Shown piece after piece: positions 43,865 through 51,948 of a stretch of DNA of 64,000 bases; within the stretch, counting starts at the first letter, position 1, and the number at the start of each line of letters is the position of its first letter. The translations under genes were made by a program, and so were the position numbers. The notes under the pieces were generated by a model that saw nothing but the letters and a program-made list of their open reading frames with translations, was not told the origin of the DNA and made no database searches. Origin of the DNA: Rothia gullae (GTDB lineage: Bacteria; Actinomycetota; Actinomycetes; Actinomycetales; Micrococcaceae); contig NZ_JANCOC010000007.1 in the NCBI RefSeq assembly GCF_024294905.1, forward strand, positions 1 to 64,000, read 5' to 3'.

Positions 43865-44740
43865 TTACTTGGAGGCACGCTGGAAGTCGCTATCGGTCTT
43901 GCCCCACAGGCCATAAACCTTGGCGAGTTCCTTAACCTTCTTTGCACGCAGGTAACGCGGCAGATAGGAGCCGTCGCGGGGGCCGTCGAGGGGCACGTCG
44001 AGCATCTGGTGTGCTTCTTCGATTTCCATCTCGCTCGGGGAGAATGCTGCGTTAATGGTCTCGGCCTGGCGGATGTCGAGGGTGATCTTACCGGTCATGC
44101 CGTGATCGTTCGCGTAGCCGCATGCCTTGGAGAGGTCGGCACCGTATGCGCCGAGGGTCGGGCCGTCGATGGGGCCGGGCAGACCACCCAGGGTGGAGGC
44201 GATGACCAGCTGTGAACGCACGTAGGCGAGCGCCATGGGGGTTGCGGAGGAGCCGGTGTCGCGGCGGTAGTCGCCTGCGCCGAATGCGAGGCGGAAAGTG
44301 CCCATGGCGCGCGCAATTTCGACGGAGTGGTGCACGCCGAGTGCGGACTCGATTAGCGCGATGATGGGGGTTCCGGGGGGCAGCTCGGCTGCGGTGCGGT
44401 CAATGTCGGTGGCGTGCTCTGCGGTGGCGAGCATGACGCCTCGCAGGCCCTTCACGTTCCTGAGGGCCTTGACGTCCTTCCACCAGTGTTCGGTGGTGAT
44501 GGCGTTGATTCGCACCCATGCGACGACGCCGGAGTTGAGCATACGGACGACCTGTTCGCGGGCTGCGTCCTTCTCTTCAGCGGGGCAGCCGTCTTCGAGG
44601 TCGATGATGATGGAGTCAGCCTCGGATTCGAAGGCCTCTTCAAACACTTCTTCGGAGGAATTGGCGCGCACGAGGAGCCAGGAGCGTGAGAGGCTGGGGC
44701 GTAGCTGACGCGCACGCTCATTGCGGTGGAATTCAAACAT
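43865..44740 (-). CDS. HpcH/HpaI aldolase / CitE-like lyase
   Basis: 291 residues, TIM-barrel of the citrate lyase beta / malyl-CoA lyase family. Motifs: RSWLLVRANSSEEVFEEAFE, IIIDLEDGCPAEEKDAARE with the metal-binding acidic residues, PIIALIESALGVHHS and FGAGDYRRDTGSS. No citrate-lyase alpha or gamma genes are adjacent, so it is a stand-alone CitE-like protein acting on an acyl-CoA ester such as citramalyl-, malyl- or HMG-CoA. Exact substrate not deducible. Confidence 0.85.
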   Translation of the reverse strand: MFEFHRNERARQLRPSLSRSWLLVRANSSEEVFEEAFESEADSIIIDLEDGCPAEEKDAAREQVVRMLNSGVVAWVRINAITTEHWWKDVKALRNVKGLRGVMLATAEHATDIDRTAAELPPGTPIIALIESALGVHHSVEIARAMGTFRLAFGAGDYRRDTGSSATPMALAYVRSQLVIASTLGGLPGPIDGPTLGAYGADLSKACGYANDHGMTGKITLDIRQAETINAAFSPSEMEIEEAHQMLDVPLDGPRDGSYLPRYLRAKKVKELAKVYGLWGKTDSDFQRASK

Positions 44741-44959
44741 GGTGTGTGACTTCTTCCGTGAATTGTATATGCATTGGGTTGTGCCGTAGAGGGGCAGGAA
44801 AAAGCCTGCGGTTATTCCGCGCGTACCATCGCATTATGTCGCCACCTCCATTGTGACGTAACCGCATAATAAGTGTCCTACACCTCTTCTTTAAGCGTAT
44901 CGCCTGTTGAGGTGCACATCAAACTAACTCGCCTATTGACCGCGATTTATGCCCCTGTG

Positions 44960-45499
44960 TTATGCCTCAACCAGTTGGGTGCGGCCCACGGGAATTCCAT
45001 TGTCAAAGGTCAGCTCGCCGGCGGCTTCCTTCTGGGCGCGCTGAATCAGACGTTCGGCATCCTCAATATGCTGGATGACGGTTTCTACGCGACGGTGTAC
45101 GCTTACCTGGCGGTCGCATCCAGTGGCGCAGTCGCCGAAGCAGCGTGCCATGGCGAGCGCTTCGGCGCAGAGTGCCACGGCGTTACCCGCTTTGGAGAGG
45201 GCGCGGTTCAGGTCGGAGTAGGTGCCGAACGGGGAGGCGGGAATATCGCCGTCGCTGGGGGCGAGGCGGTGCGCTTCCATAGCGACCGCACGCACGCGCG
45301 GGATGAGGTCGGCAAGCGCGTTTGCGTCCGGCACGATGAGCTCAATCATGGAGGTGGACGAATCGGTTGCCGCTAGGCGTTCGAGGACCTGGTGGAAGCG
45401 GTCAATGCCGCGAATGAACCGGTCGTGGGATCGGCGCCAGATGCCTTTGCCGAGTTCGGCGTCGTCGCGGCGGGATTGCAGGTAGCTTTTAAGTCCCAT
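44960..45499 (-). CDS. Hypothetical protein, about 179 residues
   Basis: Starts MGLKSYLQSRRDDAELGKGI with a strong GAGGAGG before the ATG at 45499 (the frame is open further upstream). Predicted mostly helical, soluble, with Cys residues in ALAMARCFGDCATGCDRQ that could bind a metal. The N-terminal region resembles a coiled segment (RFHQVLERLAATDSSTSMI). No family recognised. A candidate iron-box-like site lies 94 nt upstream. Confidence 0.7.
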   Translation of the reverse strand: MGLKSYLQSRRDDAELGKGIWRRSHDRFIRGIDRFHQVLERLAATDSSTSMIELIVPDANALADLIPRVRAVAMEAHRLAPSDGDIPASPFGTYSDLNRALSKAGNAVALCAEALAMARCFGDCATGCDRQVSVHRRVETVIQHIEDAERLIQRAQKEAAGELTFDNGIPVGRTQLVEA

Positions 45500-45592
45500 A
45501 TGTCCTCCTCTGCGTGGTGTGTGTGCCGTGTTTATTGGTCGGTGGAGGCTGCCGGTGATGGGCTCTGGGGCGACCCGCAAACCTCCCTATAC

Positions 45593-45611
45593 TTAGGTTA
45601 CCCTAAATTTC
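45593..45611. promoter_or_regulatory. Iron-box-like sequence
   Basis: TTAGGTTACCCTAAATTTC matches the DtxR/IdeR consensus TTAGGTTAGSCTAACCTAA at about 14 of 19 positions, with the left half intact. It lies upstream of the gene ending at 45499's side. Could be a weak iron-regulated operator. Confidence 0.3.
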
Positions 45612-45685
45612 TTTTAGTGACGAGATGTCAGCAGTCAGCTATTTATTTCAACCCCAGCTTTTCTTCACACCCCTCACGCAACAGT

Positions 45686-45735
45686 CCCCGCGATGCCAGC
45701 CTAAAATGGCACCGGCATAAAATGGCACCGCGGGG
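45686..45735 (-). terminator. Hairpin after the quinone oxidoreductase
   Basis: CCCCGCGATGCC (45686-45697) and GGCACCGCGGGG (45724-45735) pair at 11 of 12 positions plus one wobble. The loop contains a 16-bp tandem repeat TAAAATGGCACCG (45702-45733), and one repeat copy forms part of the stem. No long T run; terminator of the minus-strand gene is likely. Confidence 0.55.
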
Positions 45736-45747
45736 GCGCAGCGATTT

Positions 45748-46758
45748 CTAGACCATACGCAGCACAATCTTGCCGCGATGCTGACCGGAGTCGAAGTACT
45801 CGTGGGCAGCAGCAGCCTCCTCCATGTCGAAGATATGGTCCAAACCCACGCCAATCCTGCCGGATTCAATCAACGGCAGCACGCGTTCGCGTACACCGCG
45901 CAGAATCTCAGCCTTCTGCTGATCCGAACGGGTGCGCAGATTTGTAGCGTGCACAGACAAACGGCGGGAGAGCATATACCCCAGGTTCACTTCTGCTTTG
46001 GCACCGCCCATCAGACCGATAATGCACAGATGCCCACCGTCGGCGAGAGTGTGCAGGTTGTCGTCCAGGTACTTTCCGCCCACGACGTCGAGGATATAGT
46101 CAGCGCCGCGTCCGCCAGTTTCAGCCAGCAGAACTTCACGGAACGAATGTTCGGTATAAATAATGGGTTCCGCGCCTAGTGAGCGCACATATTCTGCTTT
46201 TTCCTCGGTTCCCACGGTTGCAAACACGCGGGTACCTACGGCGAGTGCCAGCTGGATGGCGTGTACACCGATACCACCGGTACCACCGTGAATGAGCACC
46301 ACCACGGGTTCGCCGTCTTCCTTGAGGTTTTCGGCGGGGTTCATGCTCATACCGCAGGTGAGCACCAGGTTCGAGTAGACGGTTGCCGCGACTTCGGGAA
46401 TACCGGCGGCTTCGGCGAAGCTCAGCTGTTCGGGTACGGGTAGCACATGGTCGACCGGTACGGTCACGTAGTCTGCGTAGCCGCCTCCAGCGAGGAGCGC
46501 CATGACGGGGGTGCCGCGGTTCTCCACGGAGGCGCCTTCACCGACCGCTTCGACAACGCCGGCTACTTCGAGGCCGTAGATTGCGCTCGCGCCGGCGGGC
46601 GGCGGGTAGAATCCGCGGCGCTGCAGGGCGTCGGCGCGGTTGATTCCGGCGGCGTGAACGCGGATGAGAACTTCGTTGGAGCGGGGTACGGGGGCGGGGA
46701 CTTCGCTGATTGTCAGAGCCTCAGGCCCACCGTGACTGTTCTCAATAATTGCTCTCAT
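45748..46758 (-). CDS. NAD(P)H quinone oxidoreductase (zinc-less MDR family)
   Basis: 336 residues of the QOR branch of medium-chain dehydrogenases. GroES-like N-terminal domain (EVPAPVPRSNEVLIRVHAAG; GINRADALQRRGFYPPP), Rossmann NADPH motif IHGGTGGIGVHAIQLA and later VVGGKYLDDNL. No structural-zinc Cys set, as expected for quinone oxidoreductase. It likely detoxifies quinones or reduces enones. Stands alone. Confidence 0.9.
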   Translation of the reverse strand: MRAIIENSHGGPEALTISEVPAPVPRSNEVLIRVHAAGINRADALQRRGFYPPPAGASAIYGLEVAGVVEAVGEGASVENRGTPVMALLAGGGYADYVTVPVDHVLPVPEQLSFAEAAGIPEVAATVYSNLVLTCGMSMNPAENLKEDGEPVVVLIHGGTGGIGVHAIQLALAVGTRVFATVGTEEKAEYVRSLGAEPIIYTEHSFREVLLAETGGRGADYILDVVGGKYLDDNLHTLADGGHLCIIGLMGGAKAEVNLGYMLSRRLSVHATNLRTRSDQQKAEILRGVRERVLPLIESGRIGVGLDHIFDMEEAAAAHEYFDSGQHRGKIVLRMV

Positions 46759-46883
46759 AAGTCCTCCTCATTGCCGGAAGCGCCATCGTTGGCGCGCGAT
46801 TTACAGAAAGCTTATCGCATGAGATAATTTCGTAGTGCCCTGCGGCACGGTATTGCCATAAAATGCCGGTCTCTGGTGCGTAT

Positions 46884-46971
46884 GGATGGTTGTCCGAGCG
46901 GCCGAAGGAGCTGGTCTTGAAAACCAGTAGGCGGTGACCCCGTCTCAAGGGTTCAAATCCCTTACCATCCG
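46884..46971 (+). tRNA. tRNA-Ser(TGA)
   Basis: Long-variable-arm tRNA with acceptor GGATGGT/ACCATCC and discriminator G; anticodon stem CTGGT/ACCAG, loop CTTGAAA gives anticodon TGA (reads UCA). CCA is not encoded. A perfect GCTCCAC/GTGGAGC inverted repeat (46985-47000) follows. Confidence 0.95.
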
Positions 46972-47006
46972 CGTTATAGCTTCTGCTCCACGTGTGGAGC
47001 GCAAAG

Positions 47007-47037
47007 AGCCCCGTTCCTCCTATTGAGGAACGGGGCT
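47007..47037. terminator. Terminator shared by tRNA-Ser and DUF4190 gene
   Basis: AGCCCCGTTCCTC (47007-47019) and GAGGAACGGGGCT (47025-47037) are perfectly complementary, loop CTATT. Close in sequence to the hairpin at 47790. Confidence 0.88.
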
Positions 47038-47068
47038 TATGCATACCCTCCAGTGAGGGTGACAGCGT

Positions 47069-47650
47069 TTAGAAAAGTGCCAGTATCTGCGCAGTCTCCA
47101 CGAGCCTAGAATTTGCGGCAGAATCAGAAAGAGCCAGCATAATCGCCAGCAGAAGACCTCCGCCGAAAAGCACCAGGAACATACCACCAATGGCTACGCT
47201 AATCCAGTTCAAGATACGACCAGCTGAAGCAGCCGCACCATAACGCTCTGCCTCGTTCGCCTTGAAAATACCGATAACACCCAGAATCAGGGAAGGCAGA
47301 CCAAACAGCCACCAGCTGAGAGTTACGATACACGCCAAGCTGATAATACCCAGCACCATGGAAGTCTGAGCAGCCTTCTCGCCAGCAAGCTGCTCGGGGG
47401 TCTTCTGAACAATACCAATAGGAACCATCATGGGCTGACCGTACTGACCAGGATGCTGGTACTGCTGACCGTACGGGCCGTACTGATTCTGACCATACGA
47501 GTCTTGAACGTACGAATTCTGACCGTACTGGCCATACTGACCGTACTGAGTGTTCTGCCCGTACTGGCCGTTCTGGTTGTACTGCTCGTTCAGACGGTTG
47601 TAGTCCGGGTTGTAATCGTAGGGGTCTGAGCCCCGAGGATTCTGAGACAT
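47069..47650 (-). CDS. DUF4190-type two-helix membrane protein, copy 1
   Basis: 193 residues. The N-terminal 85 residues are Tyr/Gln/Asn/Gly-rich with repeats of QYGQ (from about residue 28) and probably disordered. The C-terminal 100 residues contain the DUF4190-like pattern: TSMVLGIISLACIVTLSWWL, GLPSLILGVIGIFKANEAER and a third hydrophobic segment GGMFLVLFGGGLLLAIMLAL. A near copy at 47852 shares the segment VQKTPEQLAGEKA and its downstream hairpin, showing tandem duplication. Function unknown. Confidence 0.8.
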   Translation of the reverse strand: MSQNPRGSDPYDYNPDYNRLNEQYNQNGQYGQNTQYGQYGQYGQNSYVQDSYGQNQYGPYGQQYQHPGQYGQPMMVPIGIVQKTPEQLAGEKAAQTSMVLGIISLACIVTLSWWLFGLPSLILGVIGIFKANEAERYGAAASAGRILNWISVAIGGMFLVLFGGGLLLAIMLALSDSAANSRLVETAQILALF

Positions 47651-47788
47651 GGCATCTCACTTTCGTACGGCTGGTGTGTGGTAAACAGTATTCACCCTAA
47701 CCTATCACCGAAACGGGTACAACTACATCTGTCGCACAAACCCGCACAATACATTTCAAGAGGGCAGTATAGTGCCAGCCGTTACGCG

Positions 47789-47824
47789 AAAGCCCCGCTC
47801 CTCACACTGAGGAACGGGGCTTTT
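47789..47824. terminator. Terminator after DUF4190 copy 2
   Basis: AAGCCCCG TCCTC-like arms (47789-47802) pair with GAGGA CGGGGCTT (47808-47822) with one mismatch; T run on plus, A run on minus. It is a paralogue of the hairpin at 47007. Confidence 0.7.
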
Positions 47825-47851
47825 ATGTACCCTCTAGGAGGGCAGGAGCTT

Positions 47852-48340
47852 TTAGAAGAGTGCCAGGGTGCTGACCAGCTCAGCGAAGCGGTTGGAAGAG
47901 GAAGAAGCAGCACCTGCCACGCCGATAAGACCCAGCAGCAGGAAACCACCGACTACAACCAAGAACAGGCCACCAAAAGCTGCGTTAATCCAGCCCATGA
48001 TGCGACCGCCCGAAGCTGCAGTGCCAAAACGCTCAGCCTCATTAGCCTTCATAATGCCGATAACACCCATGATCAGCGAGGGCAGGCCGAACAGCCACCA
48101 GCTAACAAAGAAGTTGCAGATCAGGCCAATAATGCCGAGCACCATGGAAGTCTGACCAGCCTTCTCGCCCGCAAGCTGCTCGGGGGTCTTCTGAACAATG
48201 CCGACAGGCACCATCATGGGCTGACCGTACTGACCAGGCTGCTGGTACTGCGGCTGACCGTTCTGAGAGTTCTGCTGGTTCAGGTTGCCGTATTCCGGGT
48301 TGTAGTCGTAGGAGTTAGAGTCCTGCGGGTTCTGAGACAT
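47852..48340 (-). CDS. DUF4190-type two-helix membrane protein, copy 2
   Basis: 162 residues from ATG 48340 (MSQNPQDSNSYDYNPEYG); AGGGATCAC lies upstream. A shorter Gln/Tyr-rich N-terminus than copy 1 and the same core GIVQKTPEQLAGEKAGQTSM, FGLPSLIMGVIGIMKANEAE. The two copies end LALF identically. Tandem paralogue of the gene at 47069. Confidence 0.8.
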   Translation of the reverse strand: MSQNPQDSNSYDYNPEYGNLNQQNSQNGQPQYQQPGQYGQPMMVPVGIVQKTPEQLAGEKAGQTSMVLGIIGLICNFFVSWWLFGLPSLIMGVIGIMKANEAERFGTAASGGRIMGWINAAFGGLFLVVVGGFLLLGLIGVAGAASSSSNRFAELVSTLALF

Positions 48341-48479
48341 GTGATCCCTCTTTCGTGTGAATGGTGTGTATTGAACCTTGTTCACCCTAACCTATCGCTG
48401 AGGTGGGCACAAACGGATTCGTCATTCTGGAGCTATCGGCACCATATATGCACTGACCAGAAAACTGATGAGGCACACA

Positions 48480-48514
48480 AAAGCCCGCGGGCGCACGGGG
48501 CGCTCGCGGGCTTT
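48480..48514 (-). terminator. Terminator downstream of the 30-codon gene
   Basis: AAAGCCCGCG (48480-48489) and CGCGGGCTTT (48505-48514) are perfectly complementary. Read on the minus strand, the hairpin ends GGGCTTTTGTG. The only plausible minus-strand transcript upstream of it comes from the small gene at 48544-48636. Confidence 0.8.
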
Positions 48515-48543
48515 CTCTGACCAATAGCTATAAAAGATATTGC

Positions 48544-48636
48544 CTAAACATTCATCAGGAACAGAAACAACAGCACCATCTCAAAAGGCTGAGCCAGAAT
48601 ACCGAGCAACATATTCATAACTCCCAACACCACCAT
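48544..48636 (-). CDS. Candidate 30-residue hydrophobic peptide
   Basis: MVVLGVMNMLLGILAQPFEM + VLLFLFLMNV, ending TAG at 48546-48544. Nearly all hydrophobic with one acidic residue, like a single membrane helix. A second start at Met-7 has GGGAG upstream. On the minus strand TTCGAC-17 nt-TATATG places a possible start of transcription almost at the ATG, and a terminator follows 30 nt after the stop. This is inferred; no homology is known to me. Confidence 0.45.
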   Translation of the reverse strand: MVVLGVMNMLLGILAQPFEMVLLFLFLMNV

Positions 48637-48673
48637 CTCACCCACATATATCTCTCGCGCCTCACAGGTCGAA

Positions 48674-48702
48674 TTGACCAAGCGCAAAACAGCCTATATT
48701 CT
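48674..48702 (+). promoter_or_regulatory. Promoter of tRNA-Ser(GCT)
   Basis: TTGACC (48674-48679), 17-nt spacer and TATTCT (48697-48702), 28 nt before the tRNA start. Confidence 0.55.
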
Positions 48703-48730
48703 TATAGGGATGCGCTCACGAGCGCACCGT

Positions 48731-48822
48731 GGAGACGTGCCAGAGCGGCCGAATGGACTTCACTGCTAATGAAGGGTCGGGGTTAAACTCGACCGGGGGT
48801 TCAAATCCCCCCGTCTCCGCCA
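48731..48822 (+). tRNA. tRNA-Ser(GCT)
   Basis: Acceptor GGAGACG/CGTCTCC with discriminator G and encoded CCA (48820-48822); anticodon stem CTTCA/TGAAG, loop CTGCTAA gives anticodon GCT (reads AGC/AGU). Long variable arm GGGTCGG...CCG, T arm GGGGG/CCCCC. Confidence 0.96.
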
Positions 48823-48823
48823 T

Positions 48824-48856
48824 AAAAAGCCCCGTACCGGCTGGTACGGGGCTTTT
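48824..48856. terminator. Terminator of tRNA-Ser(GCT)
   Basis: AAAAGCCCCGTACC (48825-48838) and GGTACGGGGCTTTT (48843-48856), loop GGCT; perfect 14 bp. It also lies past the end of the convergent SixA-like gene. Confidence 0.88.
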
Positions 48857-48885
48857 GCTTTACCCATTTCATTCAGGCACGAAGC

Positions 48886-49431
48886 CTAGAAGCTCTTGAA
48901 GTCCACGAGGCGCGCATCCGCACCATCAAGCAGAGCCCACTCCCCCGGCACCTCAAACACCGCAATAGAAGAGGGTGGGAAACCGTAATACACATCCATG
49001 GACGCGTTCGGGTCAGAATCAGGGCTCATCAGGCGCTGCGAGGCATCCTGCACACCGGGCAGATGCGACACCACCATTAGAGAATGAACATTCTCCGAAA
49101 CGCTATTAATGCGCGCAATAATGCGGGACGCAGACACCTCATACAGTCCCTCGTCCAGATGAGCGGTAGGCGCCTTCGCCCCCAAACCATCCGAAACCCA
49201 AGTCGTTGTCTGACGAGTACGCAAAGCCGACGACGACATAATCTGCTCCGGAATATAACCGCGAGCCGCCATCCAGGCGCCAGCAGCGGCAGCCTGCTCA
49301 TGGCCGCGCTTCGTCAGCGGACGATCAAAATCATTCAGACCCCAATCAGCCTCCGCATGGCGCATAATAATCAGACGCTTATTCCCGCGGCGGTGCGAGC
49401 CAGATGCAGTGTTGGAAGAATTTTCAGCCAT
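48886..49431 (-). CDS. Histidine phosphatase, SixA-like
   Basis: 181 residues. Catalytic RHA motif in LIIMRHAEADWGLNDFDRPL (Arg-His-Ala variant typical of SixA) and the second His in MVVSHLPGVQDASQR; the specificity PLTKRGHEQAAAAGAWMA is present. SixA in E. coli dephosphorylates the PTS protein NPr or phospho-His domains; here substrates are unknown. Single gene with terminator on its 3' side. Confidence 0.88.
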   Translation of the reverse strand: MAENSSNTASGSHRRGNKRLIIMRHAEADWGLNDFDRPLTKRGHEQAAAAGAWMAARGYIPEQIMSSSALRTRQTTTWVSDGLGAKAPTAHLDEGLYEVSASRIIARINSVSENVHSLMVVSHLPGVQDASQRLMSPDSDPNASMDVYYGFPPSSIAVFEVPGEWALLDGADARLVDFKSF

Positions 49432-49513
49432 ACACCCATTCTATCTAGAGGGTGCCGGAACGTGCCGCACGCAGCCCACAGCACGCATACTAACACCCCT
49501 AGGGGCACAAGTA

Positions 49514-49551
49514 AACCCCGGCGCACCGGCATGACACCAGCACACCGGGGT
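49514..49551 (-). terminator. Terminator of the winged-helix gene
   Basis: ACCCCGGCGCACCGG (49514-49528) faces ACCAGCACACCGGGGT (about 49536-49551). Minus-strand U-G wobbles pair; TTTA follows. 13 nt past the stop at 49564. Confidence 0.6.
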
Positions 49552-49563
49552 GTACTCTAAAAA

Positions 49564-50316
49564 CTAGATTGAGTATTCCGGAGCAGCCCAGACAACAACC
49601 TCGGGGTGCTCAAAGAAGCGGTAACCCTGACCGCGCACCGTACGCACAGTACCCGACAGACGACCCAGCTTCGAACGCAGACGACGAATATGCACGTCAA
49701 TCGTACGCTCATGCGGATGCTCGTCACCGGAGCTCCACAGCGCCTTCAGCAGCTCCTCACGACCCACGGTGCGAGATACGTTCTCCACCAGGTGTGCCAG
49801 CAGCTCGAACTCCTTGAAAGTCAGCATGAGCGGCTCACCGTCCAGGAATACCTCGCGGCGCGCCAAATCAATCAGCACACCCGAAGAGTGGCTATTCATG
49901 GTCTCTGCTTCGCGGGCGACATTCGCCTCCGGGTGCATATACATTGCGGTCGGATCACCGAGCGCATTACGCACCACCTCAAGGTCGCTACCCTCAGCAT
50001 TCACCGGAGCCAACGCCACAGCGGCGTACGACTCCGACTCGGGAGCCAGGTGGTGTGCGTAAGTGCGCAGATCCTGAACGATACGCACCAGGGAGGTGCC
50101 GTTCGCTGCAGCAAGTTCCTCATTCAAACCCACATAGAGCACAAAGCCGCGTGCCTCATTTTCCTGAGCCTGCTTATGGGCAGGGTCACCGGCTGAGAAA
50201 GTCATCGGACGCAACGTTGCGGCCTGTGCAACGAGACGCTGAGACTGCACGACCTGGCGCTTAGCGGCGCGGCCACGCTGGGAGATGTGCACATATCCAG
50301 GTACAGCGCCTGACAT
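49564..50316 (-). CDS. OmpR/PhoB-type winged-helix regulator without a classical receiver domain
   Basis: 250 residues. C-terminal Trans_reg_C winged helix (about 140-235): EVFLDGEPLMLTFKEFELLA, VSRTVGREELLKALWS, ERTIDVHIRRLRSKLGRL and TVRGQGYRF. The N-terminal 135 residues lack the receiver phosphorylation motifs and do not match a REC domain; instead they contain FVLYVGLNEELAAANGTSLV, a small alpha/beta sensory-like fold. This arrangement occurs in actinobacterial orphan regulators. Target genes unknown. It sits downstream of upp, separated by a 559-base gap. Confidence 0.82.
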   Translation of the reverse strand: MSGAVPGYVHISQRGRAAKRQVVQSQRLVAQAATLRPMTFSAGDPAHKQAQENEARGFVLYVGLNEELAAANGTSLVRIVQDLRTYAHHLAPESESYAAVALAPVNAEGSDLEVVRNALGDPTAMYMHPEANVAREAETMNSHSSGVLIDLARREVFLDGEPLMLTFKEFELLAHLVENVSRTVGREELLKALWSSGDEHPHERTIDVHIRRLRSKLGRLSGTVRTVRGQGYRFFEHPEVVVWAAPEYSI

Positions 50317-50875
50317 GATTCAACCTTCTCTCAAAGTCTGTGTACGGGATCCCTGTCGTACGTAGTGTGGGGTGCGCCGGAAGTGACGCGGAGCTAAAAC
50401 AGTCCCCAATACCTGTTCGAGCTTCAATCCTCTTACTTAATATTTCTCCTATTTGACGGATAAATCAAGCGGATTCAGCATAGTGGATTCATCTTTATGG
50501 GTGAGAGGAGTACAATGCCCCCTCTAATGTTTTAGGGTTTCAGGGACTATCTGAAGCTTTCAGTATTTTTTCCCCTATAAATATTCATAGCTTCTTTTAT
50601 TTACTGGTTTCACGCTGTATTTTCATGTGAAGCTGTGAATATGCTCAATATATTTTGAGCCCCCTCAAAGCACTATAGTGTTGCTCATCACACACTGTCA
50701 AGGGTGTTTCATAAACCCACACCGACACCCAACAGCACCATCGCGGCCCAAGCCTCAAACACATTAGACACCCTGCGGCACACAACCGGCAAACACCCGC
50801 AAGACATAGCTGAGCGCCCCCACACATACATATGCAGAGGCGCCCCATTCACATCACGTGAATAACGCTGAAAAA
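50317..50875. other. Gene-free AT-rich gap between upp and the winged-helix gene
   Basis: 559 bases without a convincing gene. 50400-50690 is markedly AT-rich. It contains an inverted repeat TATTCATAGCTTC (50582-50594) / GAAGCTGTGAATA (50629-50641), one mismatch, enclosing TTCAC/GTGAA. No long frame with a ribosome-binding site is seen. Confidence 0.55.
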
Positions 50876-51514
50876 CTACTCAGCCAGACCGTACAGACGG
50901 TCACCAGCATCGCCCAGACCCGGAATAATGTACGCCTTCTCGTTCAGACGCTCATCACGAGCAGCCAGGAACAGGTCAACATTCTCCATACCCTCAATGC
51001 CCTTCTCCAGAGCAGCAATGCCCTCAGGAGCAGCAATCAGGCACACGCAAGTCACAGACTCAGCGCCACGCTCACGCAGGAACTTAATGGACTCAATCAG
51101 AGTGCCACCGGTAGCCAGCATCGGATCCAGCAGGTACACCTGACGACCAGTCAGATCCTCCGGCAGACGCTCAGCATAAGTCACAATATCCAGGGTCTCC
51201 TCATTACGAGCCATACCCAGGAAGCCCACCTCAGCGGTCGGAACCAGACGAGTCATACCCTCCAGCATGCCCAGACCAGCACGCAAAATCGGAACAACCA
51301 GCGGCTTAGGATCAGCAATACGAACACCGGTAGTAGTCGCCACCGGAGTCACAACCTCAACCTCTTCCACACGAATCTCGCGAGTCGCCTCATAGGCAAG
51401 AAGGGTCACCAGCTCATCAACCAGCTGACGGAAAATCGGGGACGGGGTGTTCTTATCACGCAGAACACTAATCTTGTGGGAGACCAGCGGGTGGTCAAGA
51501 ATCTTAATACGCAT
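50876..51514 (-). CDS. upp: Uracil phosphoribosyltransferase
   Basis: Salvages uracil to UMP with PRPP. 212 residues, usual length. Motifs: PILRAGLGM (uracil side), the PRPP loop [16 protein letters not shown] and C-terminal uracil-binding [14 protein letters not shown]. Preceded on the same strand by tRNA-Ser(CGA). ATG at 51514. Confidence 0.97.
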   Translation of the reverse strand: MRIKILDHPLVSHKISVLRDKNTPSPIFRQLVDELVTLLAYEATREIRVEEVEVVTPVATTTGVRIADPKPLVVPILRAGLGMLEGMTRLVPTAEVGFLGMARNEETLDIVTYAERLPEDLTGRQVYLLDPMLATGGTLIESIKFLRERGAESVTCVCLIAAPEGIAALEKGIEGMENVDLFLAARDERLNEKAYIIPGLGDAGDRLYGLAE

Positions 51515-51666
51515 AATACGATTTTACCCACCCCCGAATCAGCAAGCACCGGTAAAGCCCCGGAAGTGGCACACAACCTATAAAACGAAGCGAAGCACCC
51601 CCCCCTCCCGCACAAACACCCACCAACGCACCCGACAGCGCCGCCCCAGAACAATCCGGGCATACA

Positions 51667-51698
51667 AAAACCCGCCGAGACGAATCTCGACGGGTTTT
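51667..51698 (-). terminator. Terminator of tRNA-Ser(CGA)
   Basis: AAAACCCG (51667-51674) with CGGGTTTT (51691-51698), inner CGAGA/TCTCG, loop CGAA. Strong. Confidence 0.9.
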
Positions 51699-51706
51699 CG
51701 TTGGTG

Positions 51707-51793
51707 CGGTGGTGGAGGGATTTGAACCCCCGTTGGCTTTTACACCAAACATCATTTCGAGTGATGCACCTTCGGCCGCTCGGACACACCACC
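51707..51793 (-). tRNA. tRNA-Ser(CGA)
   Basis: On the minus strand: acceptor GGTGGTG/CACCACC with discriminator G, anticodon stem CATCA/TGATG, loop CTCGAAA gives anticodon CGA (reads UCG), long variable arm and T arm GGGGG TTCAAATC. CCA not encoded. Confidence 0.95.
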
Positions 51794-51948
51794 AACAGTG
51801 GAAAACTATAGCACACCCCCAACAGGAGAGCAAGAAAAACCACACGCGGCAGCCGGGTGTCGCCCTCTTCACGGCCCCTTTTCGCCGTGCCCTTTTCGAC
51901 ACCCGACACCGAAGTCCCGGCTACGTCTACAGACCCCAATAGGTCCGC

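Noticed and set aside
50645..50848. 67-codon Cys-rich frame in the upp gap
   Set aside because: No RBS, no conserved pattern and it crosses an AT-rich upstream region; treated as random.
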